A stretch of 64,000 nucleotides of DNA from the NCBI RefSeq assembly GCF_002277895.1, contig NZ_CP022998.1, forward strand, positions 1,345,501-1,409,500, read 5' to 3'. Positions within the stretch are counted from its first letter, which is position 1. Every line of letters begins with the position of its first letter. The notes under the pieces are model-generated. The model searched no databases. It saw only the letters and a list, made by a program, of their open reading frames with translations, and was not told the origin of the DNA. Below are positions 55,319 through 64,000 of this stretch, in pieces. A program made the position numbers and the translations under genes. The DNA comes from Rhizobium sp. 11515TR (GTDB taxonomy: Bacteria; Pseudomonadota; Alphaproteobacteria; Rhizobiales; Rhizobiaceae).

Positions 55319-56052
55319 CCAAGCCAACCATCGCCGGCAACCGCACGGGCCGCAAACTCGGTCAGCGCGTCAAGAAAAAGAAGCTGAAGGCTTCGTCGCG
55401 CCAATGGCTACAACGCCATATCAACGATCCCTATGTGCAGCGTGCACAGCTTGAAGGCTATCGCGCCCGCGCCGCCTTCAAGCTGCTGGAGATCGACGAG
55501 AAACATCAGATCCTGAAAGGTGCGCGCCGCATCATCGATCTGGGTGCCGCTCCGGGCAGCTGGTCGCAGATCGCCGCCAAGGTGACTGCATCGACCGAAG
55601 AGGATATCCGCGTCGCCGCCATCGACTTCCTCGAAATGGCGCCGATCCCCGGCGTCAGCATCCTGCAGCTGGATTTCCTCGATCCGGCAGCGCCGCAGCG
55701 GCTGATCGATGCCGTCGGCGGCACACCGGATCTCGTGATATCCGATATGGCGGCGCCGACGACGGGTCATCACCGCACCGACCACCTGCGAACCATGCAT
55801 CTGTGCGAAGTGGCTGCGCATTTCGCCGTCGAGGTGCTGGCCGAAGGCGGGCATTTCCTTGCCAAGACCTTCCAGGGCGGCACGGAACGCGACTTGCTGA
55901 CCTTCCTCAAGCAGAATTTCCGCCAGGTCATCCATGTGAAGCCCGGCGCATCCAGAGCCGAGTCGGTAGAAATGTTCCTGCTGGCAAAGGGCTTCAAAGG
56001 TCGCAAACCGGAAAGAGAGACGGAAGAAGAACAATCCGTCGCCGATCGCTAA
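55315..56052 (+). CDS. rlmE: 23S rRNA 2'-O-ribose U2552 methyltransferase
   Basis: 245 residues from GTG 55315 (GAAGGGG upstream), overlapping ppx by 4 nt. FtsJ/RlmE methylates U2552 in the A-loop of 23S rRNA late in 50S assembly. The K-D-K-E tetrad is visible around [32 protein letters not shown] and [14 protein letters not shown], and the AdoMet loop is [11 protein letters not shown]. The first 30 residues are basic and suit rRNA binding. Confidence 0.96.
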   Translation: MTKPTIAGNRTGRKLGQRVKKKKLKASSRQWLQRHINDPYVQRAQLEGYRARAAFKLLEIDEKHQILKGARRIIDLGAAPGSWSQIAAKVTASTEEDIRVAAIDFLEMAPIPGVSILQLDFLDPAAPQRLIDAVGGTPDLVISDMAAPTTGHHRTDHLRTMHLCEVAAHFAVEVLAEGGHFLAKTFQGGTERDLLTFLKQNFRQVIHVKPGASRAESVEMFLLAKGFKGRKPERETEEEQSVADR

Positions 56053-56131
56053 TCCGACTATCCTCGATCGATAAACTGACGAAACCCTCATTGCACTTCG
56101 GCTTGGCTGAAGCGCAATGAGGGCTCGATCA

Positions 56132-57568
56132 TCATTTTGCGGCCGGCTGCTGCACCTGCGGCTGAAGGGCGTCGACGCGCTTGAGACCGGCCTTGTGGCC
56201 AGAGACCATAGCGCCGGCACTGCGATCCATCCGGATGAAGGGGATGGTCGCAAGCACGGTCAGCACCGAGATGCAGAAGAAGGCAATATGGAAATCGCGG
56301 ACCTGCAGTTCCGTCCCGCTGAAAAAAGTCGAGGTTTCCAGGATCATGGCGGCGACGGCAACACCGAGCGCCAGGCTGATCTGCTGCATGACCGAGCTCA
56401 TCGACGTCGCCTGGCTTGCCTGCTTGTCGTTGATATCGGCGAAGGCGAGCGCATTGATGCCGGTGAAGAAGAAGGAGCGCGAGAAGCCGCCGATCAGCAG
56501 GATGCCGACAATGATGAGGTGCGGCGTCCAGGGCTGGAAGAAGCCCGTGCAGATCGTCGTCAGGGTGGTGATGGCCGCGGCCGAAAGCAGCGCTGTCTTG
56601 AAGCCGACGGCGGTAAAGACCCGGCGGGCGATGAACTTTGTCGAGATCGCGCCGATGGCGCCGGCAAAGGTGATGAGGCCGGACTGGAATGGGTTGAGGC
56701 CGAAGCCGAGCTGCAGCATCAGCGGCGTCAAGAACGGCATGGCGCCGATGCAGATGCGGAAAAGCGTGCCGCCCGTCACCGAAGCGCGGAAGGTGGCGTT
56801 CTTCAGCAGCGTGAGATCGAGGATTGGGGCCGGGTGACGGCGCGCATGGCCGATATAGAGGAAGCCGCAGACGAAGCCGATGACGACGGCCGAGATGCCG
56901 ATATAGGGCGGCAGGGCCGGCAGGCTGATGACGGACATGCCGAAGACTATGCCGGATGCGGCGAAAGATGTCAGCAGGAAACCGATGACATCGAGCTTCG
57001 GCGGCTTGGTCGCTTCCACCTCAGGCAGGAAGATTGAAGCCAAGATCACGCCGAGGATGCCGACGGGCACGTTGATCAGGAAGATCCAGTGCCAGGAAGC
57101 GTAAGTAGTGATGAAGCCGCCGAGCGGGGGGCCGGCAAGCGGGCCTACGAGCGCGGGAATCGAAAGCAGCGCCATCGCCGAAACGAGATCGCTTTTCTGC
57201 GTGGTGCGAACCAGTACGAGCCGCCCGACCGGCGTCATCATCGAGCCGCCGACACCCTGCAGGAAGCGGGCAAAGACGAACTCCAGAAGGCCGCCCGAAA
57301 AGGCGCACATGATGGAACCGATGACAAAGACGCAGATGGCGACACGGAAGATGTTCTTCGCGCCGAAGCGATCCGCCATCCAGCCGCTGATCGGGATGAA
57401 GACGGCCAGCGACACCATGTAGGAGGTCAGCGCCAGCTTGAGCGTGATCGGACCGACATGCAGATCATTGGCGATAGCCGGCAGCGCTGTCGCGATGACG
57501 GTGGAATCCATCTGTTCCATGAAAAGGGCTACGGCGAGGATCAATGGAACGATGCGATTCATGGGCAT
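56132..57568 (-). CDS. MFS transporter, DHA2-type drug exporter
   Basis: A 478-residue membrane protein with about 14 predicted helices. Motif A GWMADRFGAKNIFR and the helix-5 motif C-like GPLAGPPLGGFITTYASWHW are those of proton-driven drug exporters of the EmrB/QacA type; the first helix carries MEQMDSTVIATALPAIANDL, diagnostic of DHA2. It probably exports toxic organic compounds. No emrA partner or regulator gene is adjacent. The twin repeat at 57736-57765 lies in the 340-bp gap before the divergent MBL gene and may control one or both. Confidence 0.92.
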   Translation of the reverse strand: MPMNRIVPLILAVALFMEQMDSTVIATALPAIANDLHVGPITLKLALTSYMVSLAVFIPISGWMADRFGAKNIFRVAICVFVIGSIMCAFSGGLLEFVFARFLQGVGGSMMTPVGRLVLVRTTQKSDLVSAMALLSIPALVGPLAGPPLGGFITTYASWHWIFLINVPVGILGVILASIFLPEVEATKPPKLDVIGFLLTSFAASGIVFGMSVISLPALPPYIGISAVVIGFVCGFLYIGHARRHPAPILDLTLLKNATFRASVTGGTLFRICIGAMPFLTPLMLQLGFGLNPFQSGLITFAGAIGAISTKFIARRVFTAVGFKTALLSAAAITTLTTICTGFFQPWTPHLIIVGILLIGGFSRSFFFTGINALAFADINDKQASQATSMSSVMQQISLALGVAVAAMILETSTFFSGTELQVRDFHIAFFCISVLTVLATIPFIRMDRSAGAMVSGHKAGLKRVDALQPQVQQPAAK

Positions 57569-57908
57569 CTGCCTTGATGGTCTGTGTACGGTAAGGCCGT
57601 CGCTCAGGGCGCGATCAGCCGCTCTGTAGCCCTATGCGCGGTCGCTGCCAATCCTGGATTTCGCTCCATGGACGACAGGGGATCACGTCTTCGTGATGTC
57701 CGACACCGCGGGGCGTGGAAAGCAGGGTTTGACATATGCTAAGAGCATGGAAATGCTAAGCGCATAAAACGTCGCCGGTGTATTAGCGGAATTGGATTGT
57801 CTTGTCATGACCAAATTTTGGCCGGACAGAACGACTTTCCCGAACTGTTGCTGCCGACGACGACGATAGGCGCGGCTTACGCTGTGCATCAGCAGAAGGA
57901 GTGAAATC
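57569..57908. promoter_or_regulatory. Divergent region between MFS and MBL genes
   Basis: 340 bp. TTGACA (57729-57734) with a weak AATGCT -10 (57752-57757) points towards the MBL gene and is overlapped by two 13-bp repeats (57736-57748 and 57753-57765). The rest shows GC-rich sequence with no gene. Confidence 0.5.
57736..57765. repeat. Tandem 13-bp palindromic repeats over a promoter
   Basis: ATGCTAAGAGCAT (57736-57748) and ATGCTAAGCGCAT (57753-57765) are spaced with a 17-bp period and each is itself an inverted repeat (ATGCT/AGCAT; ATGC/GCAT). They overlap the predicted -35 to -10 spacer and -10 box, which is how a repressor with two dimers would act. Confidence 0.6.
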
Positions 57909-58781
57909 ATGACTGTCGTCCTGCCCCCGGATACGCATCAGTTCAAGTTGGGATCCTGCACCGTCACCGTCGTCAAGGACGGCGCCAACATCATGGACAA
58001 CCCCTGGGAGATTTTCGGTTCGAACCAGACGCCGGACACCGTTCGCAAACTGCTGGAGCAGAATTTCCTGCCGACGGAAAAATTCGTCAACAGCTATGCG
58101 CCCGCCATCATCGATACCGGTTCCGACGTGATCGTCGTCGATACCGGCTTTGGTGCGACGGGACGCGCGCGTGGCCTGGGCCGTTTTCGCGAGGGGCTGA
58201 AGGCGGTCGGCTACACGCCTGAGCAGGTCACGGTCGTCGCTCTCACACATCTGCATGGCGATCATATCAATGGATTGATGGAGGAAGATGGTCCGGCCTT
58301 TCCGAATGCTCGCTACGTCGCCGGCGAGATCGAATACGGGTTCTGGACCGATACGGCGCGTGAGGGAACACCGGCGGAAGGCGGCCATAAGGCCGTCCTG
58401 GCCAATGTAGTGCCCTTCGCCGAAAAGATGACCTTCCTTAGGGATGGCGACCAGATCGTCAGCGGCATGACCGCCATGCTGGCGCCCGGCCACACGCCCG
58501 GCCATCTCGTCTTCCACCTGGAATCCAGTAGCAGGCAGCTCGTCATGACCGGTGACACCGCCAACCATTATGTCCTATCGCTCGGCCGCCCGGATTGGGA
58601 AGTCCGCTTCGATGCGGACAAGGCGCAGGCGGCCAAGACCCGCCGCCGCATCTTCGACATGATCGCCGCCGACCGCATCCCCTTCCTCGGCTTCCACATG
58701 CCTTTCCCCGCCGTTGGCTTCGTCGAAAAACAGCCGGAAGGTTTTCGCTACATTCCGAAAAGCTACCAGTTCGACGTTTGA
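57909..58781 (+). CDS. MBL-fold metallo-hydrolase
   Basis: A 290-residue metallo-beta-lactamase-fold enzyme. The metal motif THLHGDH is at residues 113-119 (His114, His116, Asp118, His119), followed by PGHTPGH and a GDTANH ligand. AAGGAG lies 7 bp before the ATG. The sequence is of the general hydrolase group that includes quorum-quenching lactonases and arylsulfatase-like members; the last third ends LGFHMPFPAVGFV, typical of the AttM-independent group. Substrate unknown. A single gene with a strong predicted promoter overlapped by the twin repeats. Confidence 0.9.
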   Translation: MTVVLPPDTHQFKLGSCTVTVVKDGANIMDNPWEIFGSNQTPDTVRKLLEQNFLPTEKFVNSYAPAIIDTGSDVIVVDTGFGATGRARGLGRFREGLKAVGYTPEQVTVVALTHLHGDHINGLMEEDGPAFPNARYVAGEIEYGFWTDTAREGTPAEGGHKAVLANVVPFAEKMTFLRDGDQIVSGMTAMLAPGHTPGHLVFHLESSSRQLVMTGDTANHYVLSLGRPDWEVRFDADKAQAAKTRRRIFDMIAADRIPFLGFHMPFPAVGFVEKQPEGFRYIPKSYQFDV

Positions 58782-58850
58782 TGATCAAAATGCCTTTTTC
58801 TCCGACCAGAGAAGTATGACTCAAAAGCGGTCGTAAAAAGGACCGCCTAT

Positions 58851-59738
58851 CTACCGCACAATAGAACGGATGGCGTCTGCGAACACCGTAGGCGCCTCCT
58901 GTGGAAAATTGTGCCCAACTCCTGGAATGATGTGGCGCTGATAAGATGGAGCTTTGAAATGTCGCGCGGCATGGTCGATCGCTTCGGGTGGATCGACACC
59001 ATCATCAGCCCCCTGCAGAACACAAGTAGGCACAATGATATCCGGTTGCCTAGCTAGTTCTGCCTCTATCGACTGCAGCTCTGGATCTCCGGGAGTGCCG
59101 CCGAACCGATGTCGATAGGAATGGATGACGATATCGACGAAATCCGGATTTTCGAATGCCGCAAAGCTTTGTTCGTAAGTTGCGTCATCGAAACTCCATG
59201 TGGGAGACCATAGCTTCCAGATGAAACGGCAAAGCTCTTGGCGTTTCTCGGTCAGTCCTCTTCGGCCACGCTCCGAATGGAAGTAATATTGATACCAATA
59301 GCGATACTCCTCTTCGGCGGATGCGGGTTGGCCGGCGGCGGCGATGTTCTGGATGTTGTATCCCGTCCCGCAGCTTACCAGCCCGCGAACGCGCTCTGGC
59401 CAGAGTGCAGCGACGATGCATGCCGCGCGGCCACCCCAGTCATAGCCGCCAAGTGTCGCCGAAGAGATACCAAGCGCATCCATGAAAGCCAGAAGGTCTG
59501 AACCGAGAGCAGCTTGCTCTCCTGACCGGAAGGTTTCGTCGGAAAGGAATCGCGTCGAGCCGAATCCACGCAAGAACGGCACGAAACAATGCCATCCATC
59601 TGCAGCGAGTTGCTCCGCCACCTGGTCATAAGCATGAATGTCGTATGGAAAGCCGTGCAAGAGGATCACCGGCTGGCCGTCGAGCGGTCCGCTTTCCCGA
59701 TAGGCAATTTCCAGAACGCCGGCTGTGACTGTCTTCAT
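58851..59738 (-). CDS. Alpha/beta hydrolase, epoxide hydrolase/dehalogenase type
   Basis: 295 residues from ATG 59738 (GAGAGGAA upstream); the open frame starts 18 codons earlier without support. Canonical alpha/beta fold with oxyanion loop HGFPYD at 28-33, nucleophile elbow GGYDWGG with Asp100, and catalytic His276 in GVGHNFPQ. An Asp nucleophile marks epoxide hydrolases and haloalkane dehalogenases rather than esterases. Codon use is more A/T-tolerant than its neighbours. The substrate is unknown. Confidence 0.88.
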   Translation of the reverse strand: MKTVTAGVLEIAYRESGPLDGQPVILLHGFPYDIHAYDQVAEQLAADGWHCFVPFLRGFGSTRFLSDETFRSGEQAALGSDLLAFMDALGISSATLGGYDWGGRAACIVAALWPERVRGLVSCGTGYNIQNIAAAGQPASAEEEYRYWYQYYFHSERGRRGLTEKRQELCRFIWKLWSPTWSFDDATYEQSFAAFENPDFVDIVIHSYRHRFGGTPGDPELQSIEAELARQPDIIVPTCVLQGADDGVDPPEAIDHAARHFKAPSYQRHIIPGVGHNFPQEAPTVFADAIRSIVR

Positions 59739-59836
59739 GTGCCATTCCTCTCCCGGCCAAATGTGTATTCGAGAAGCTTTTGAGCATGACAAAGCCGGCT
59801 CTAGGTCACAATCGAAATTCGCGAAGCTCCGCGATT

Positions 59837-60516
59837 TCAGTTCCGGACCACGGCACTTCGCCCGATACGAGGTTCCGTTCCCGCCATCAGTCGCTGAATG
59901 TTCATACGATGGCGCACGATCACGTAAAGGCTGCCGGCAATCACCAGCAGCCGATAGGGCAATGGCTGCTCTAGGCCGCAGACAAGGGCAATCGCAGTCA
60001 GGGCTGCCAGGATTGATCCCAGAGAAACGATCCGAAAAATAGCCAGCGCAACGCCAAAAACGGTCACCGCACCTAATCCCACCGGCCAGGCTATCGCCAG
60101 CAGCAGGCCAAGTCCCGTTGCGACGGATTTGCCGCCCTTAAAATTCAGCCAGATCGGGCGGCTATGCCCCAGCAAGACCGCGAGTCCCGCGAAGCAAACT
60201 GCCCACAAAACGAAGTTTTGCTGATCAAGCGCAGTCGGTGGCGATACGGACGGCAATGTTTGGAGCCAAGGATAGACCGACGGGCAAAGACGATCGCTGT
60301 GGCTCCTTTCAGCACATCGATCAGGAGCACCGCCAAAGACGGCCATTTCCCAAGGGTCCGCAATACGTTCGTTGCGCCAGTCGATTTGGAGCCGAGTTCC
60401 CGAATATCAACGCCCTTGAGCAGTCTCCCCGCCAGATAGCCCGTGGGTATGGAGCCGAAGAGATAGGCGATCGCTAATCCCGCGACACTTGCTATCCAGA
60501 AAGTCATGAGTGTCAT
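59837..60516 (-). pseudogene. plsY: Glycerol-3-phosphate acyltransferase, frameshifted
   Basis: PlsY acylates glycerol 3-phosphate with acyl-phosphate to make lysophosphatidate. The N-terminal half (start 60516) reads through FGSIPTGYLAGRLLKG and GSKSTGATNVLRTLGKW, and up to IVFARR; the C-terminal half in a second frame continues YPWLQTLPS, then GHSRPIWLNFKGGKSVATGL and RHRMNIQRLMAGTEPR. A single missing base near 60275 joins them perfectly into a roughly 226-residue PlsY. All conserved loops are intact in the two pieces. It is either a very recent lesion or a sequencing error. If real, another plsY should exist in the genome. Confidence 0.8.
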
Positions 60517-60522
60517 CTCTGT

Positions 60523-60894
60523 CTAAGTCTTTGCCCGTAGCACCGGCCGCAAGAAAGTTCGCTCGTAGCTGATGAATGGCGGATTCCTACCGAAGCGTTC
60601 GTTTGCGGCAATTCCATCCGGATCGGCTGCAACACGCTCGCGGTATTGCAGGTAGGTTGTTTCATCTGGAAATGTGAATAACGCGACCGCTATGTCGCCG
60701 GGGCCTTCTTCACCTATGCCCGGAAAGCTCACTCCGGCCTCTGCCGGCTTGTCTCTGGGTATGAAGTAGCCGTGATGCGTTCCGCCATGGCGTTCGATGA
60801 GTTCGATCCAAATCCGACCGTAGGCTTCGAATTCCGAAATTCTATGGTGATCGATGCGGTAGCGAACTTCGCACGTAACCGGGCTTTGGAGCAT
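60523..60894 (-). CDS. NIPSNAP family protein
   Basis: A 123-residue protein with a dimeric alpha/beta-barrel fold of the NIPSNAP group: EVRYRIDHHRISEFEAYGRI, then GGTHHGYFIPR, then YERVAADPD-type C-terminal half (YRERVAADPDGIAANERF) and SYERTFLRP. Members have no established enzyme activity. It ends 6 bp before plsY in the same direction, so the two would be cotranscribed. Its start (60894) has only a weak ribosome site. Proteins of this type are often horizontally shared accessory genes in rhizobia. Confidence 0.8.
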   Translation of the reverse strand: MLQSPVTCEVRYRIDHHRISEFEAYGRIWIELIERHGGTHHGYFIPRDKPAEAGVSFPGIGEEGPGDIAVALFTFPDETTYLQYRERVAADPDGIAANERFGRNPPFISYERTFLRPVLRAKT

Positions 60895-60985
60895 TGAAAG
60901 ACCATTTCTTTAACAAGCAGGCCCAAGAACTCCTGCGTCCGGCCCACTGTGATACCTTATGTCATGGCGCAATTTTCCGGAATAG

Positions 60986-61090
60986 GCTGCCCGCCGTTGC
61001 CCCTTTTCGGAAGCGCTTGACGATGACGTGGAGCCGGATAACCGGATCTGCTTCATCGAGACCTTTGTCGATGGCCACGCCAACATCTAG
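60986..61090 (+). pseudogene. Possible truncated gene remnant
   Basis: A 34-codon open stretch ends at TAG 61088. Its last 23 codons use the C/G-ending codons of local genes and read DDDVEPDNRICFIETFVDGH plus ANI. There is no start codon with a ribosome site and an in-frame TAG lies just upstream, so it looks like the end of a deleted gene. No family recognised. Confidence 0.3.
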
Positions 61091-61231
61091 CGTAAAAATC
61101 TCTGCACATTGCAGCCAAATCCCGCGCTGAAACCAAGGCTTGGCATATCTGCCCCGCGCTTTTTGCTATTCCCTTCCTGTCATGAACGTGTTACCAGCCC
61201 TCGCCAACTTCCAAGCAACACTTGCAAGATC

Positions 61232-61268
61232 GCCCGGTAGACGATTCGTTCCGGGCTTTCCTGTTTTT
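61232..61268 (+). terminator. Terminator-like hairpin in the guaB leader
   Basis: GCCCGG (61232-61237) pairs with CCGGGC (61251-61256), with an inner ACG/CGT pairing, followed by TTTCCTGTTTTT. It lies 20 bp before the guaB ATG, between the likely promoter and the gene, so it could attenuate guaB or end an upstream short transcript. Confidence 0.6.
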
Positions 61269-61288
61269 CACAGACGAAGGAATTGGCC

Positions 61289-62773
<1,485 letters not shown>

Positions 62774-62812
62774 TCGATGGCGGATCGCGCTCGGGATAAC
62801 GCCAGGTCCTTA

Positions 62813-62917
62813 CTGCATAATTCCTTAAATCGTGATCGATTTAAGGATAAAATTATGCAGCAGATTAAAAGTGCTCCAGCGACCTTTGCGTGTCACATAT
62901 GACACGCGGCGCTGTAG
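62813..62917. repeat. Rhizobial palindromic intergenic element
   Basis: Two hairpins in tandem. The first, 62813-62860, has arms CTGCATAATT and CCTTAAATCG mirrored by CGATTTAAGG and AATTATGCAG. The second, about 62877-62917, has GCGTGTCA/TGACACGC with an outer CAGCG/CGCTG. The phrase GCAG-N-AAAGTGCTCCAGCG with GCGGCGCTGTAG recurs between genes in rhizobial genomes. It follows guaB and contains the start codon of the next gene. Confidence 0.6.
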
Positions 62918-63471
62918 AGGGCCTGGCGGCGATTCTAGCGGCTCTTTCGCTGGCACTCTTCACCTGGATCTATGCCGGCTTCGTCAGGCCATTCAGTGAT
63001 GCGGCAGCCGGCCAGCAAATGCTCGACGCACGCATCGGCGGCTATGAGCGCGACGACGTCATCGCCATGCTGCGCTATCTCAGGGATCATCCCGATCCGG
63101 CCGCCATCCTGCATTCCATGTATCTCGGGCCGGAGCTCATCTTTCCGCTGGTACTGGGCGGCCTTTTGTTCTGCCTGCTGCGGCTGATCGGCCCCAGCGG
63201 TTTCTTTTTCGGCCGACCGATCCCACCAGGCGCGGCCACTATCATTTTCTATCTGCCGATCTTTTATGCCGCCGTCGACTATGCCGAGAATATCGCCGGC
63301 CTCCTGCTTTATCCCCCGGCGATGCCATCGGGCGAGACCGTGTCGCTTCTTGCAAGCGTACTGCCTGTTCTCGTCAGGCTGAAATTCCTGACGCTGGTGG
63401 TGACGGTTATTCTACTGGCCCGCTTCGCGATTTTTCGTTACCTGTCGCCGGACGGCACGCGGCCGTCCTGA
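62890..63471 (+). CDS. Integral membrane protein of unknown function
   Basis: A 193-residue protein with four to five hydrophobic segments (about 12-33, 78-98, 112-132, 152-180). No family recognised. The reading frame starts GTG at 62890 or ATG at 62899; both lie inside the palindromic element, and the first membrane helix begins only 8-11 codons later, so no alternative start further in is possible. No ribosome site is obvious. The element may have replaced the original leader, or the protein may be translated from a structured mRNA start. Confidence 0.7.
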   Translation: MSHMTRGAVEGLAAILAALSLALFTWIYAGFVRPFSDAAAGQQMLDARIGGYERDDVIAMLRYLRDHPDPAAILHSMYLGPELIFPLVLGGLLFCLLRLIGPSGFFFGRPIPPGAATIIFYLPIFYAAVDYAENIAGLLLYPPAMPSGETVSLLASVLPVLVRLKFLTLVVTVILLARFAIFRYLSPDGTRPS

Positions 63472-63513
63472 TTGTCCCTATCGGCTTTCGGAAATTCCAA
63501 AGGAGTTGGCGGC

Positions 63514-63936
63514 GTGACCGGCTATGAAATGTTTTGGCCCATGGTGGCGCATGCGGTATTGGTCTTCATCCTCTATGCGCTCCTCGGATGGCGTCGCCGC
63601 GTGTTGGTAAAGGCCGGCCGCATTCAGCCTGCGAACTTTCGTGAGAACCATTCCGCCAATGAGCCGGCCGAAAGTCTGGTGGTGCGCAATAGCATCGCCA
63701 ACCAGTTCGAAGCCCCGTTGCTCTTTCATGCCTGCTGCATCGTGCTCTACACCACTCAGGCGGATAATCTGGCGGCCGTGATCCTCGCCTGGATTTTCGT
63801 CCTCACACGCTACGCTCATGCCTTCGTGCATGTGACCAGCAACGATCTGCGCTATCGCAGCCCGCTTTTCGCTCTCGGCTTTGCGGCGCTCGTCTTTATG
63901 TGGGCCTGGCTGGCCATCTGGCTCGCCTTCTCCTGA
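63514..63936 (+). CDS. MAPEG family membrane protein
   Basis: 140 residues from GTG 63514, with AAGGAG 8 bp upstream; the frame is open from 63472. Four helices of the MAPEG (membrane-associated eicosanoid and glutathione metabolism) family: N-terminal VAHAVLVFILYALLGWRRRV, the loop FRENHSANEPAESLVVRNSI with the family Asn/Glu residues, then FEAPLLFHACCIVLY and RYAHAFVHV. Family members can be glutathione transferases or peroxidases, but many bacterial ones are untested. It follows the membrane protein gene by 42 bp. Confidence 0.82.
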   Translation: MTGYEMFWPMVAHAVLVFILYALLGWRRRVLVKAGRIQPANFRENHSANEPAESLVVRNSIANQFEAPLLFHACCIVLYTTQADNLAAVILAWIFVLTRYAHAFVHVTSNDLRYRSPLFALGFAALVFMWAWLAIWLAFS

Positions 63937-64000
63937 TGCTGCCTGCGTGACTGTAAGCAGCAACCTGCGGTAACGCATTTGTGTTTTTCCTTTATCGCTA

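Larger units (their letters stand above)
60895..61288. other. Long region upstream of guaB
   Basis: 394 bp. It contains a short coding-like remnant (60986-61090), a plausible promoter (TTGGCA near 61140 with a weak -10), and a terminator-like hairpin (61232-61268) between that promoter and guaB. No intact gene is seen. Confidence 0.5.

Noticed and set aside
62890..62905. CRP/FNR-like site (GTGTCA-N4-TGACAC) before the membrane protein gene
   Set aside because: The dyad is one arm pair of the intergenic palindromic element, so regulation by CRP or FNR is not the simplest reading.

Overview
The window is GC-rich chromosomal DNA from a member of the Rhizobiaceae, most likely Rhizobium or a close relative. 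The call rests on several things: an Entner-Doudoroff operon in the order zwf-pgl-edd, a clear RirA iron regulator with Cys91/Cys99/Cys105, a PdhS-type histidine kinase, an alphaproteobacterial tRNA-His without the extra 5' G, acetoacetyl-CoA synthetase and phasin of the polyhydroxybutyrate cycle, and intergenic palindromes of the rhizobial type. There is no phage, transposase, integrase, conjugation gene or CRISPR array. About 58 protein genes and one tRNA can be supported.

Layout. 1-2.1 kb: end of a PilZ-like gene, then a TetR regulator divergent from a lipoprotein over a long palindrome. 2.1-6.3 kb: zwf-pgl-edd on the minus strand. 6.4-9.2 kb: a PuuA-like glutamine synthetase relative coupled to a PuuB-like FAD oxidase. 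9.3-16 kb: a flavoprotein, a chemoreceptor, a small unknown gene, a LysR regulator and an aldo/keto reductase. 16.2-20.3 kb: a potFGHI-type polyamine importer. 20.3-26.6 kb: an AsmA-like protein, aacS, a candidate structured RNA and a DEAD-box helicase. 26.7-30.3 kb: a methyltransferase and a chrB-chrA chromate-resistance pair. 30.4-36.6 kb: an EamA exporter, a LysR regulator, a GFA protein and the large histidine kinase. 36.8-41.9 kb: phasin, tRNA-His, two tiny genes, LysR/mmsA, a VOC protein and rirA. 42.2-47.7 kb: dppABCDF. 47.9-51.4 kb: gluconokinase, a D-amino-acid-dehydrogenase-like flavoprotein and a type III polyketide synthase with an ICMT-type methyltransferase. 51.5-56.1 kb: a TPR protein, an ECF sigma/anti-sigma pair, Ppx/GppA and rlmE. 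56.1-64 kb: an MFS pump, an MBL-fold hydrolase, an alpha/beta hydrolase, a frameshifted plsY, NIPSNAP, guaB and two membrane proteins.

How the genes fit together. Gluconokinase and zwf/pgl both make 6-phosphogluconate for edd. The Pot importer and the PuuA/PuuB pair could together take up and degrade polyamines. AacS and phasin are two parts of polyhydroxybutyrate turnover. RirA follows an iron-responsive-operator-like sequence. Most of the interest lies in intergenic regulatory DNA: at least six convincing palindromes or repeated operators next to regulators or target genes. Others are a possible alkylpyrone pathway, a frameshifted plsY, a terminator-like hairpin in the guaB leader, and a repeat that supplies the start codon of a membrane protein gene.

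Limits. Calls come from reading the sequence and remembered family features; no database search was run. I saw no gene cluster that clearly amounts to an undescribed multi-gene system.
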